Source of the DNA: an uncultured Clostridia bacterium
GTDB taxonomy: Bacteria > Bacillota > Clostridia > TANB77 > CAG-508
Assembly: GCA_934149275.1 (NCBI GenBank)
Contig: CAKPEG010000002.1
Span: 105,953 to 169,952 of the forward strand
DNA: 64,000 nt
Reading direction: 5' to 3'
Below the pieces are notes generated by a model. The model searched no databases. It was not told the DNA's origin and was given only the letters and a program-made list of their open reading frames with translations. Positions 52,711-61,083 of this stretch are shown here, piece after piece. Every line of letters begins with the position of its first letter. Positions within the stretch are counted from its first letter, which is position 1. The position numbers and the translations under genes are program-made.

Positions 52711-52770
52711 TAAAAGCGCTAATTTAAAATGTCAATAGGTGATTACAAATTTCGACAAAAAATGCTAAAT
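52711..52770 (-). promoter_or_regulatory. promoter of the GH13 gene with AGCGCT palindrome
   Basis: On the minus strand TTGACA, a 17-base spacer and TAAAAT; an AGCGCT palindrome lies in the spacer, placed where a repressor would block polymerase. It is not a clear CcpA cre site. Confidence 0.5.
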
Positions 52771-52927
52771 GGTAATATAATAAAAATTGAATTTTGTTGT
52801 TATAGTACAAATGGTAAAAATTAAATTGTTAGTTTTGAATAAATGTTAATGTGCCAGTAGTAATATTCAACCTTGAAATGTCGATTTTGAATAAATAAAG
52901 GTACATAATTATATGGTTATAAATTTA

Positions 52928-52956
52928 TTTACAATTGGGCAATTTTATAATAAAAT
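52928..52956 (+). promoter_or_regulatory. promoter of the tsaE-tsaB-rimI operon
   Basis: TTTACA (52928-52933), 17-base spacer, TAAAAT (52951-52956), 40 bases before tsaE. The 338-base gap 52658-52995 otherwise shows only the opposing GH13 promoter. Confidence 0.6.
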
Positions 52957-52995
52957 AGTTGTGGTTATTAATGAAAAATGAATTGAGGAATTTTA

Positions 52996-53424
52996 ATGAA
53001 AAAAATAATATCAAATTCAGAAGAAGAGACAAAATTAATTGGTAGAAAATTTGCAAAAGATTTGAAAAAGGGCGATGTTATAGTTCTTACAGGTGATTTG
53101 GGTTCTGGTAAAACTAAATTTACTGAAGGTGTTTTACAGTTTTTCGGATTAGAGAATGAAATTTCAAGTCCAACTTTTAATATTGTTAATGAATATGTAA
53201 ACGGAGAAGTGAATGTTTATCATTTTGATGTTTATAGATTAGAAGATGAGGATGAATTTTATGCAATAGGTGGAGAAGAATATTTTGAAAAAGGAATTTG
53301 CTTAATTGAATGGGGTGAAATGATTGAGTCTGCTTTACCTAATAAATATACTCAAATTAGTTTTAGTAGAAATCTTAATGATGAAAATTTAAGAGAAATT
53401 GTTATTGAAGAGATTAATAAATAA
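52996..53424 (+). CDS. tsaE: tRNA threonylcarbamoyladenosine biosynthesis ATPase TsaE
   Basis: 142 residues, VIVLTGDLGSGKTKFTEGVL (Walker A), ISSPTFNIVNEYVNG, VYHFDVYRLEDEDEF, CLIEWGEMIESALP. With TsaB and TsaD it makes t6A37 in ANN-decoding tRNAs. 12 bases before tsaB; tsaD is not in the window. Confidence 0.95.
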   Translation: MKKIISNSEEETKLIGRKFAKDLKKGDVIVLTGDLGSGKTKFTEGVLQFFGLENEISSPTFNIVNEYVNGEVNVYHFDVYRLEDEDEFYAIGGEEYFEKGICLIEWGEMIESALPNKYTQISFSRNLNDENLREIVIEEINK

Positions 53425-53436
53425 GGAAGCGATTTT

Positions 53437-54126
53437 ATGAAGAATTTAGTTACAGATACATCTAGTAGTGTTTGCAGTGTTGGATTATTTGAAGATGATA
53501 AATTGATTGCAAAAAATGAGTTGGATAATGGAAAGACTCATTCAGAAAATTTTATGCCATTGGTTAAGAAAACATTAAATGATGCTAACATGACTTTGGA
53601 TGATTTAGATTATATTACGGTTGTTGTTGGACCTGGTTCTTTTACAGGAATTAGAATTGGTGTTGCTAGTTGTAAGGCAATGGCTGAGGTAAAGAATTTA
53701 AAGGTCGTTCCAGTTATTTCTTTGGATTCATTGGCAACAAATGAAATTTGGAAAAGTAAAGTTATTTGTTCAATGATTGATGCTAGAAATAATCAAGTAT
53801 ATTGTGGAATTTATGATGAGAAAATAAATAAATTAGAAGAATATTTAGCTGATGATATTGAGAATGTGCTTGCGGTTTTAGAAAAATATGATGATATTTC
53901 ATTTGTTGGTGATGGAACTGTTTTACATAGAGAGAGAATAATTGAAAAGTTAGCAGGAAAAAATATTAATTTTTCTGAAAATAATAAACAAAATGCTGAG
54001 AGTTTGGTGATAATTGCTTACAAAAAGATTAATGAAAATGAGTTTGTTGATGCTGATTCAGTTGTACCAGTGTATTTGAGAAAATCACAAGCTGAAAGGA
54101 TGAAAGATGCAAAGAAAAATTCTTAA
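53437..54126 (+). CDS. tsaB: tRNA threonylcarbamoyladenosine biosynthesis protein TsaB
   Basis: 229 residues: VTDTSSSVCSVGLFEDDKLI, GKTHSENFMPLVKKTL, VVVGPGSFTGIRIGVASCKA. Partner and scaffold of TsaD. Its 3' end overlaps rimI by 20 bases, indicating coupled translation. Confidence 0.95.
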   Translation: MKNLVTDTSSSVCSVGLFEDDKLIAKNELDNGKTHSENFMPLVKKTLNDANMTLDDLDYITVVVGPGSFTGIRIGVASCKAMAEVKNLKVVPVISLDSLATNEIWKSKVICSMIDARNNQVYCGIYDEKINKLEEYLADDIENVLAVLEKYDDISFVGDGTVLHRERIIEKLAGKNINFSENNKQNAESLVIIAYKKINENEFVDADSVVPVYLRKSQAERMKDAKKNS

Positions 54127-54541
54127 AATGCAGGAGCAACATTTAGAAATATTAGTTCAAGATTTAAATGAATATGATGATTTTTGGAATGAGAAAATTT
54201 TAAAAGATGAATTCTACAATGAAAATTCTGAGTATTTTGTTATTTGTGAAGATGAGATTGTGTGCGGGTTTGCTGGATTATGGTTTAATATTGATGAAGC
54301 TCATATTATGAATATTGCTGTTAGAAAAGATTTTAGAAAAAATGGAATTGGATCTGAATTATTAAATTTTTTAATTGATGAAGCAAAATCAAAGAAAAAG
54401 ATGTGTATTACTTTAGAAGTTAGAGATGATAATATTCCTGCAATCGAATTATATAAAAAATTTAATTTTGATATACTTGGAAGAAGAAAAAAATATTATA
54501 ACAATGTTAATGATGCGATTATTATGACAAAAAGTTTTTAG
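54107..54541 (+). CDS. rimI: ribosomal-protein-alanine N-acetyltransferase RimI
   Basis: 144-residue GNAT enzyme: AHIMNIAVRKDFRKNGIGSE (acetyl-CoA loop), LEVRDDNIPAIELYKKFNF, GRRKKYYNN. Acetylates the N-terminus of S18, though Clostridial members may have other targets. AAAGG lies seven bases before the ATG inside tsaB. tsaE-tsaB-rimI is a conserved Firmicute order. Confidence 0.92.
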   Translation: MQRKILKMQEQHLEILVQDLNEYDDFWNEKILKDEFYNENSEYFVICEDEIVCGFAGLWFNIDEAHIMNIAVRKDFRKNGIGSELLNFLIDEAKSKKKMCITLEVRDDNIPAIELYKKFNFDILGRRKKYYNNVNDAIIMTKSF

Positions 54542-54671
54542 ATATGAAAACTAAAAAGAATTTTTTTGGAAATAATAAGTGTATGTACTTGCATAAAAAA
54601 TGTGTATGATATAAAATTTGTTTGTAAAAATACATAAGAAAAAGAGTGAAAATTGGAGGAAAAACTTACGA

Positions 54672-57080
54672 ATGAGAAAAGTAAATGAATTAAGTTATAA
54701 AGATTTAAAAGATGTATGCAATCCTAATATGTTTAAGTTTGATAAAATTAAGGAAGTTGCTGATACAACTAACTTAGTTTATGGTCAAGATAGAGGAATT
54801 AAAGCGCTAGAGTTTGGTGTTAATGTTGATTTGAAGGGATATAATTTATATCTTGAAGGTCCAACAGGTGTCGGAAAAACAATGTATACTAAAAAGTTTT
54901 TGCAGACGAGAGCTGCAAAAGAAAAGGTACCAAATGACTGGTGCTATATTTATAATTTTAATGATCCAAATGAACCTATAGCTGTTTCTTTGCCAGCTGG
55001 TCAAGGTAAAGTATTCCAAGAAACAATGGATGCATTTATTAGAAATATTAGAAAAGATATAAAGAAAACTTTTAATAATGATGAGTTCGAAAAAGAGAAG
55101 AAACTTATAAAACAAGAATTTGAAGAGAAGAAAGATTCTATTTTGGTTAAGTTAAATGATAAGACTTTGAAACATGGATTCCAAGTTAAGTCTGCTCAAA
55201 ATGGAATTTATATGATGCCTGTTTATGAGGGAAAAACTATTGAGGAAGAAGAGTATGAAAAATTACCGTTAGAAGTAAAGAGTGAGTTTGAATCAAAATC
55301 TCAAGTTGTTCAAGAGATGATTTTTGATACTTTGTCTGAATTGAAAATTATAGAGAATAAAGCTGATAAAAAAATAGAAGAGTGGAAAGCGAATATAGCT
55401 TTACTTACAGTAAATATTCATGTTAATAATGTTAAGGCAAATTATAAGAGAAATAAAAAGATTAATAATTTCTTGGATAATGTTAAAAAAGATATTTTGA
55501 AGAATGTTAATGCTTTTATGAATACAGAAAATGAGAATGATAATAAGCAACAACTTCCACCTCAAGTTAGAGCAATGCAAAATAATGAGCCTTGGTTAAA
55601 TTATAGAGTAAATTTATTTGTGGATAATAGCAACTTAGAAGGTGCTCCAGTTATAATGGATTCAAATTATACTTTCCAAAACATTTTTGGAAAATTAGAA
55701 TATGAGAATCAATATGGAATAATGAAAACTGATTTTACAATGTTGAAACCAGGTTTATTACAAAAAGCGAATGGTGGTTATATTATTTTCCAAGCAAAGG
55801 ATTTATTATCAAATCCACAATGTTATGAAAATTTGAAAAAAGTTTTGCTTGTTAAAGAAGTTAGCAGTGAAAATAATATGGAACAACGTTCTTCAATGAT
55901 GCTTGTTTCTTTAAAGCCAGAGCCAATTCCTTTGGATTTAAAGGTTATAATGATTGGTAATTCTGAGATTTATCATACATTATTATCAATGGATGATGAT
56001 TTTAGAAAATTGTTTAAGATTAAAGTCGAGTTTGAAGAGGATGCTCCAAAAACAGATGAAAATATTGCTAAACTTGTTAAGTTTGTTAGAAGCTATTGCG
56101 AGCAAGAAGATTTATTAGATGTTGATAAAGAGGCAATGGCAAAAATTGTTGAGTATGCATCAAAATTATCTGGCGATAAAGAAAAATTATCTACACAATT
56201 TAGTGAGATAGGTCAAATAGTTGGCGAGGCTTCAACTTGGGCTAAGCTAGATAAATCTAAAATAGTAACTCAAAAGTATGTTCAAAAAGCTTTTGATGAG
56301 AGAATTGAAAGAATTAAAAAGTATGATACAAAATATTCACAGATGATTAAAGAAGGTGCTTTGCTTATAAACACAGAAGGTTATAAAGTTGGACAAATTA
56401 ATGGTTTAACTGTTATAACAATTGGTGATTATTCTTTTGGAAAACCTTCTAAAATTACTGCAAATACTTATATTGGTAGACAAGGAATTGTGAATATTGA
56501 AAGAGAAGTTCAAATGTCAGGTTCAACTCATTCAAAAGGTGTTATGATTTTGACTGGATACTTAGGTGAACTTTTTGCACAAGATAAAGCTTTATCATTA
56601 AATGCTAGTATTTGTTTCGAACAATTATATGGCGGAGTTGATGGAGATAGTGCATCTAGTACAGAGGCATATGCTATTCTTTCAAGTTTATCTGAAATGC
56701 CTATAAATCAATCAATTGCTGTTACAGGTTCTGTAAATCAAAAAGGTGAAATTCAACCAATTGGTGGTGTTAATGAAAAGATAGAAGGATTTTTCCAAAT
56801 TTGCAAGATGAGAGGTTTAAATGGTGAGCATGGAGTTATTATTCCAATACAGAATGTTAGAAACTTGCATTTGAATGATGAAGTTGTAGACGCTGTTAAA
56901 AATGGATTGTTCCATATTTATGCTATTAGTACTATTGATGAAGGAATTGAAATTTTAACAGGTGTTCCAGCTGGTAAGAAAGACAAGTATGGTAAATTTC
57001 CAGCAGGTACAATTAATTACTTAGCAAATGAGAAGTTAACTAAATATGCACAATATGTTGAAAAAAATAAGAATATGTAA
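54672..57080 (+). CDS. Lon-like ATP-dependent protease (LonB type)
   Basis: 802 residues. An AAA module (NLYLEGPTGVGKTMYTKKFL Walker A) is split by a long helical insertion (res ~130-270); a C-terminal S16 protease domain has GDSASSTEAYAILSSLSEMP (catalytic Ser) and the downstream IGGVNEKIEGFF (catalytic Lys). The type resembles LonB/LonC proteins rather than LonA: no N-terminal LAN domain. The Met at 54672 follows GGAGGAAAAA and is preferred over an upstream Met. Confidence 0.9.
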   Translation: MRKVNELSYKDLKDVCNPNMFKFDKIKEVADTTNLVYGQDRGIKALEFGVNVDLKGYNLYLEGPTGVGKTMYTKKFLQTRAAKEKVPNDWCYIYNFNDPNEPIAVSLPAGQGKVFQETMDAFIRNIRKDIKKTFNNDEFEKEKKLIKQEFEEKKDSILVKLNDKTLKHGFQVKSAQNGIYMMPVYEGKTIEEEEYEKLPLEVKSEFESKSQVVQEMIFDTLSELKIIENKADKKIEEWKANIALLTVNIHVNNVKANYKRNKKINNFLDNVKKDILKNVNAFMNTENENDNKQQLPPQVRAMQNNEPWLNYRVNLFVDNSNLEGAPVIMDSNYTFQNIFGKLEYENQYGIMKTDFTMLKPGLLQKANGGYIIFQAKDLLSNPQCYENLKKVLLVKEVSSENNMEQRSSMMLVSLKPEPIPLDLKVIMIGNSEIYHTLLSMDDDFRKLFKIKVEFEEDAPKTDENIAKLVKFVRSYCEQEDLLDVDKEAMAKIVEYASKLSGDKEKLSTQFSEIGQIVGEASTWAKLDKSKIVTQKYVQKAFDERIERIKKYDTKYSQMIKEGALLINTEGYKVGQINGLTVITIGDYSFGKPSKITANTYIGRQGIVNIEREVQMSGSTHSKGVMILTGYLGELFAQDKALSLNASICFEQLYGGVDGDSASSTEAYAILSSLSEMPINQSIAVTGSVNQKGEIQPIGGVNEKIEGFFQICKMRGLNGEHGVIIPIQNVRNLHLNDEVVDAVKNGLFHIYAISTIDEGIEILTGVPAGKKDKYGKFPAGTINYLANEKLTKYAQYVEKNKNM

Positions 57081-57099
57081 ATGAAAATTTGTTGAAAAA

Positions 57100-57136
57100 A
57101 AGACGTTGTTGCTATAAAATTGCAATGACGTTTTTT
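57100..57136 (+). terminator. probable terminator of the Lon-like gene
   Basis: ACGTTGTTGC / GCAATGACGT stem with a central mismatch, followed by TTTTTT. Confidence 0.55.
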
Positions 57137-57183
57137 GTATTTTATATATGAATAATTGAGATATTATAAATGTTTGCTTTTGT

Positions 57184-57231
57184 TATATAATAGAAAGTCC
57201 TCTGAACTTTCTATTATATAACATTAACAAT
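57184..57231. repeat. dispersed palindrome family D, copy 3
   Basis: TATATAATAGAAAG / CTTTCTATTATATA arms, followed by ACATTAACAAT. The changes against the 9118 copy (GGAA to GAAAG) are matched in both arms. Confidence 0.75.
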
Positions 57232-57236
57232 GTACA

Positions 57237-57327
57237 GAAACTTGCTTTGCAAATTTCGCGCACGAACAAATACGCGGACTTAAAAAGTTAAAATAAATGC
57301 AAATGTTATTAATGTTCGCTTTTGTTC
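57237..57327 (+). repeat. structured dispersed repeat family B, copy 2
   Basis: 91 bases with GAAACTTGC-TTT-GCAAATTTC, then CGCGCACGAACAAATACGCG and a right arm ending TTTTGTTC. Same length and block order as 22674-22764; its second stem is weaker. Fills most of the 345-base gap before the transketolase genes. Confidence 0.75.
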
Positions 57328-57425
57328 TTTTTATTATAGAAAAAAGTTAATGAATATGATATAGTATTATTGCATTTAATTTGAACGTAATTAATGAAGA
57401 AAAATATAGTTTAGGAGGTATTATT

Positions 57426-58253
57426 TTGAAGATTGCTGAAATGGAAATTGAAAGATTAAAAGAGATTTCTAAAAATGTTCGTATGGACATAATTGAAGAA
57501 GTGTATTCTGCACAGTCAGGTCATCCAGGTGGAGCTTTATCATGTGCTGATATTTTAACTGTTTTATATTTTAATCAAATGAATATTAATCCTAATAGAA
57601 AAGATGACGAAAATAGAGATAGATTTGTATTGTCAAAAGGACATGCTTCTCCAGCTTTATATGCGGTTTTAGCTGAGAGAGGATATTTTTCAAAAGATGA
57701 ATTAAAGAATTTTAGAAAATATGGAGCTATGTTACAAGGACATCCTGATATGAAGCATATTCCCGGTGTTGATATGACAGCTGGTTCTTTAGGTCAAGGA
57801 TTATCTGTTGCAAATGGGATGGCTCTTGCTTCTAAAATGGATAGAAAAGGATTTAGGGTTTATTGTTTAGTCGGAGATGGTGAGATTGAAGAAGGACAAA
57901 TTTGGGAAGCAGCAATGGCGTCAGCTCATTATAAATTAGATAATTTATGTTTGATTGTGGATAATAATAATTTGCAGATTGATGGAAAAGTTTCTGATGT
58001 AATGAGCATATATCCTTTAAAAGAAAAGTTTGAAGCTTTTGGATTTGAAGTTTATGAAGTTGACGGACATAATATTGATGAACTTATAATGACTTTCCCA
58101 AAAGCTAGTACTATTAAAGGAAAGCCAACAGCAATAATTGCAAAAACTATAAAAGGTAAAGGAGTTTCTTTTATGGAAGATCAGGCTGGTTGGCATGGTA
58201 AGGCTCCAAATGAGGAAGAGTATAAAAAAGCAATAGAAGAATTGAGAAAATAG
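57426..58253 (+). CDS. transketolase, N-terminal subunit
   Basis: 275 residues, thiamine-diphosphate binding half: SAQSGHPGGALSCADILTVL, SKGHASPALYAVLAERGYF, GSLGQGLSVANGMALASKM, GDGEIEEGQIWEAAMAS (ThDP motif GDG...NN). With the next gene it forms the two-piece transketolase of the pentose phosphate pathway. The start is TTG 57426, seven bases behind TAGGAGG. Confidence 0.93.
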   Translation: MKIAEMEIERLKEISKNVRMDIIEEVYSAQSGHPGGALSCADILTVLYFNQMNINPNRKDDENRDRFVLSKGHASPALYAVLAERGYFSKDELKNFRKYGAMLQGHPDMKHIPGVDMTAGSLGQGLSVANGMALASKMDRKGFRVYCLVGDGEIEEGQIWEAAMASAHYKLDNLCLIVDNNNLQIDGKVSDVMSIYPLKEKFEAFGFEVYEVDGHNIDELIMTFPKASTIKGKPTAIIAKTIKGKGVSFMEDQAGWHGKAPNEEEYKKAIEELRK

Positions 58254-58265
58254 GAGGTTCTTAAT

Positions 58266-59204
58266 ATGAAAGAAGAAAAGAAAGCAACACGTCAAAGTTA
58301 TGGGGAAGCTTTATTGGAATTAGGAAAATCTAATAAAAATGTTGTTGTACTAGATGCTGATTTAGCTGGTGCAACGAAAAGTGGAATTTTTCAAAAAGAA
58401 TTTCCTAATAGATTTTTTGATATGGGAATTGCAGAACAAAATATGATGGCTACTGCAGCTGGAATGGCTACTTGTGGTAAAATTCCTTTTGCAAGTACAT
58501 TTGCTGTATTTGCTACTGGAAGGGCATATGATCAAATAAGAAATAGCATATGTTATCCAAATTTAAATGTTAAAATTTGTGGAAGTCATGCAGGTGTAAC
58601 GGTTGGCGAAGATGGAGCAACTCATCAAATGCTTGAAGATATTAATATAATGAAGTGTTTACCAAATATGAAAGTTATTTGTCCATCTGATGATGTTCAA
58701 ACAAAATGGGCTGTTAAAGAAATGGCTGAAATAAATGGACCTTGTTATATTAGGACATGTAGATTAGCTTCAAATATAATATATGATGAAAATCAAGAAT
58801 TTGAATTAGGAAAAGCTGTTCAATTTGGAGATGGAACTGATGCTACTGTTTTTGCAACTGGAATTTGCGTTTCAGAAGCATTAAAAGCAATGGAGATTTT
58901 AAAAGAAAAAAATATAAATATTAGAGTTGTAGATATGTTTTCGTTAAAGCCTATTGACAGGGATATTATAATAAATAGTGCAAAGGAAACAAGGAATCTT
59001 ATTTCTGTTGAAGATCATAGTGTTATCGGAGGACTTGGAAGCATAATAGCAGATGTACTTTCTGAAGAATATCCATCAAAACTAGTTAAAATGGGAGTAA
59101 AAGATAGATTTGGAGAATCTGGCAAAGCAACTGTTTTAATGGTGAAATTTGAAATAGATTCTACAGCAATTGTAAAACAGGTTGAAGAATTAATGGAGAA
59201 ATAA
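58266..59204 (+). CDS. transketolase, C-terminal subunit
   Basis: 312 residues: pyrimidine-binding half RFFDMGIAEQNMMATAAGMA (catalytic Glu), then the C-terminal Rossmann-like domain (TVFATGICVSEALKAMEILK; VEDHSVIGGLGSIIADVL). AGGAGG precedes the ATG, 12 bases after the first subunit. An HD hydrolase gene follows after one base. Confidence 0.94.
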   Translation: MKEEKKATRQSYGEALLELGKSNKNVVVLDADLAGATKSGIFQKEFPNRFFDMGIAEQNMMATAAGMATCGKIPFASTFAVFATGRAYDQIRNSICYPNLNVKICGSHAGVTVGEDGATHQMLEDINIMKCLPNMKVICPSDDVQTKWAVKEMAEINGPCYIRTCRLASNIIYDENQEFELGKAVQFGDGTDATVFATGICVSEALKAMEILKEKNINIRVVDMFSLKPIDRDIIINSAKETRNLISVEDHSVIGGLGSIIADVLSEEYPSKLVKMGVKDRFGESGKATVLMVKFEIDSTAIVKQVEELMEK

Positions 59205-59205
59205 A

Positions 59206-59982
59206 ATGAATTTAGAAATTGCAAAAGATAAATTTAAAAATTATGCACAACAATTTAAAGTAGCTGATAATAAAGTTAATATTAAGATAACTCATACAAT
59301 GGGTGTTGTTAAAGCTTCAGAGTATATTGCTAGAAGATTGAATTTAACTGAGGAAGATGTTGAACTTGCAGAATTAATTGGATTGCTTCATGATATTGGT
59401 AGATTTGAGCAAGCTGTAACATATGATAATTATGATGATTACGATACTATTGACCATGCTGAATTAGGAGTTGAAGTTTTATTTAGAGATGGATTTATTA
59501 GAGAATTTATAGACACTGATAAATATGACAATATTATAAAAGAAGCAATTAGAAATCATAATAAATATGAAATTGAAGAAGGCTTAGATGAAAGAGAGTT
59601 GCTATTTGCAAAAATAATTAGAGATGCAGATAAAACTGATAATTTTGAAGTTAAGCAATATCAAGACTTTGAATCTTTATTTAAGGTTAGTGAGCAAGAG
59701 GTTCAAGAAGAGAAAATTACTGATGATATATGGAATGTGTTTTTGCAAGAGAAAACAATAATATCTTCACAGAGAGTAACTAATATGGATAAATGGCTTT
59801 CTTATCTTGCTTGGGTGTATGATTATAATTTTGCACCTAGTTTGCAATATTTGAAAGAAAATGATTGCATAAATAAAGTTATAGATAGAATAGATTATAA
59901 AGATGAAACAACAAAAGAACGAATGGAATGTGCTAGAGAAAAGCTTAATAGATATATTAATGAAAAACTAGCTAATAACTAG
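59206..59982 (+). CDS. HD-domain metal-dependent phosphohydrolase
   Basis: 258 residues. H...HD...D motifs: NIKITHTMGVVKASEYIARR, LIGLLHDIGRFEQAVTYDN, IRNHNKYEIEEGLDERELLF, KIIRDADKTDNFE. Substrate unknown (nucleotide or cyclic nucleotide are possible). GGAGAA in the end of the transketolase gene serves as ribosome site, so the two are coupled. Confidence 0.88.
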   Translation: MNLEIAKDKFKNYAQQFKVADNKVNIKITHTMGVVKASEYIARRLNLTEEDVELAELIGLLHDIGRFEQAVTYDNYDDYDTIDHAELGVEVLFRDGFIREFIDTDKYDNIIKEAIRNHNKYEIEEGLDERELLFAKIIRDADKTDNFEVKQYQDFESLFKVSEQEVQEEKITDDIWNVFLQEKTIISSQRVTNMDKWLSYLAWVYDYNFAPSLQYLKENDCINKVIDRIDYKDETTKERMECAREKLNRYINEKLANN

Positions 59983-60000
59983 TTTTTTGGAGGGATGTAC

Positions 60001-60870
60001 ATGGAAATAAAAGAAACAGTAGAACAACTAAACAGATCAAACGCTTATATTGAAAGAAAGAAATATGCAGAGGCTGATAAGATTTTGGACAAACTTTTAA
60101 AAGAAATAGAGCCTGTTGAAATTGATAATCATGGCAGAGTTTTAGATTTTACAAATAGATTGGAATTCTTTTTGTATTGTCATATGGATAGGAAGATTAA
60201 TATTTCATGGAGCAGAAACTTTTTATCTGATATTTATTTACAAAAAGGTATAATATTATTTGAGAATAAAAGTTTCAAAGAGGCGATTAATTTCTTTGAA
60301 AAAGCTTTGAAATGGAATCCAGCAAGTATGCATATTTATAATGAGATACTTGAAGCTTGTATTGGAATGAGAGATTACACAAAGTTTGATTATTATTTCC
60401 AAAAAGCTATTAAATATGCGGTACGTCCATTTGATTTAGCAATGCTTTATAAAAAGCTTGGATATGTTTGGATTGAGAAAGGACAAGATGAAATAGCTTA
60501 TAATTTGTTTTTATATAGTAAGTTGTTTTTCCCAAGAAAAGAAGCTGATACAGAAATTGCTTTTTTGGAGAAGAGATTTGGAACTAAGCTTAAATATTAT
60601 CCTGATTTAGGAACTATTGAATATTTAAAAAGAAAAGATTTATTATATAAGAGACCTGATTATATAATTCCTGCATATACTTCTTTAATAAAGGCTATGC
60701 AAGATATAATGATTAAAGAAGAATTTCAAACAAGAGAAAATTATTTATTGTTAATAGATTATTATCATGGGTTATATTTCCATAATCCAGGTGGCTTAAT
60801 TCACTCAGCATTACTTGCTGTTCAAAGGGAGTATGAACTTAAATTCCCTGTTACGAAGGAGGAGAAATAA
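60001..60870 (+). CDS. TPR-repeat protein
   Basis: 289 residues. TPR-like helices: YIERKKYAEADKILDKLLKE, FLSDIYLQKGIILFENKSFK, EAINFFEKALKWNPASMHIY, AYNLFLYSKLFFPRKEADTE. Probably a scaffold. The Met at 60001 is correctly spaced behind TTGGAGGG; one at 59995 is too close. Its stop overlaps the next start by one base. Confidence 0.75.
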   Translation: MEIKETVEQLNRSNAYIERKKYAEADKILDKLLKEIEPVEIDNHGRVLDFTNRLEFFLYCHMDRKINISWSRNFLSDIYLQKGIILFENKSFKEAINFFEKALKWNPASMHIYNEILEACIGMRDYTKFDYYFQKAIKYAVRPFDLAMLYKKLGYVWIEKGQDEIAYNLFLYSKLFFPRKEADTEIAFLEKRFGTKLKYYPDLGTIEYLKRKDLLYKRPDYIIPAYTSLIKAMQDIMIKEEFQTRENYLLLIDYYHGLYFHNPGGLIHSALLAVQREYELKFPVTKEEK

Positions 60871-61058
60871 TGGGATTTTTCGTTGAAAGAGAAGATAGTA
60901 CTAATGGAAGAATTATAAAAACTGGTGATAATGTTAGAGTTGTTGAAACTGACGAAAGAGGTTTTGTAATTGCTATATTAGGTGATGAATATATGGTAAG
61001 TATTAACGGTGATGTTAGAAATTATTTTGAAGATGAAATAGCATGGATTGATGCTTAA
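60870..61058 (+). CDS. 62-residue SH3-like small protein
   Basis: MGFFVEREDSTNGRIIKTGD then NVRVVETDERGFVIAILGDE and a beta-rich end. The GDxVRV start resembles KOW/SH3-like barrels. AAGGAGGAG in the previous gene precedes the ATG, with a one-base overlap. Function unknown; part of the TPR/ADP-ribose operon. Confidence 0.7.
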   Translation: MGFFVEREDSTNGRIIKTGDNVRVVETDERGFVIAILGDEYMVSINGDVRNYFEDEIAWIDA

Positions 61059-61083
61059 GATGTAGTAAAGGAAAAGGATTTTT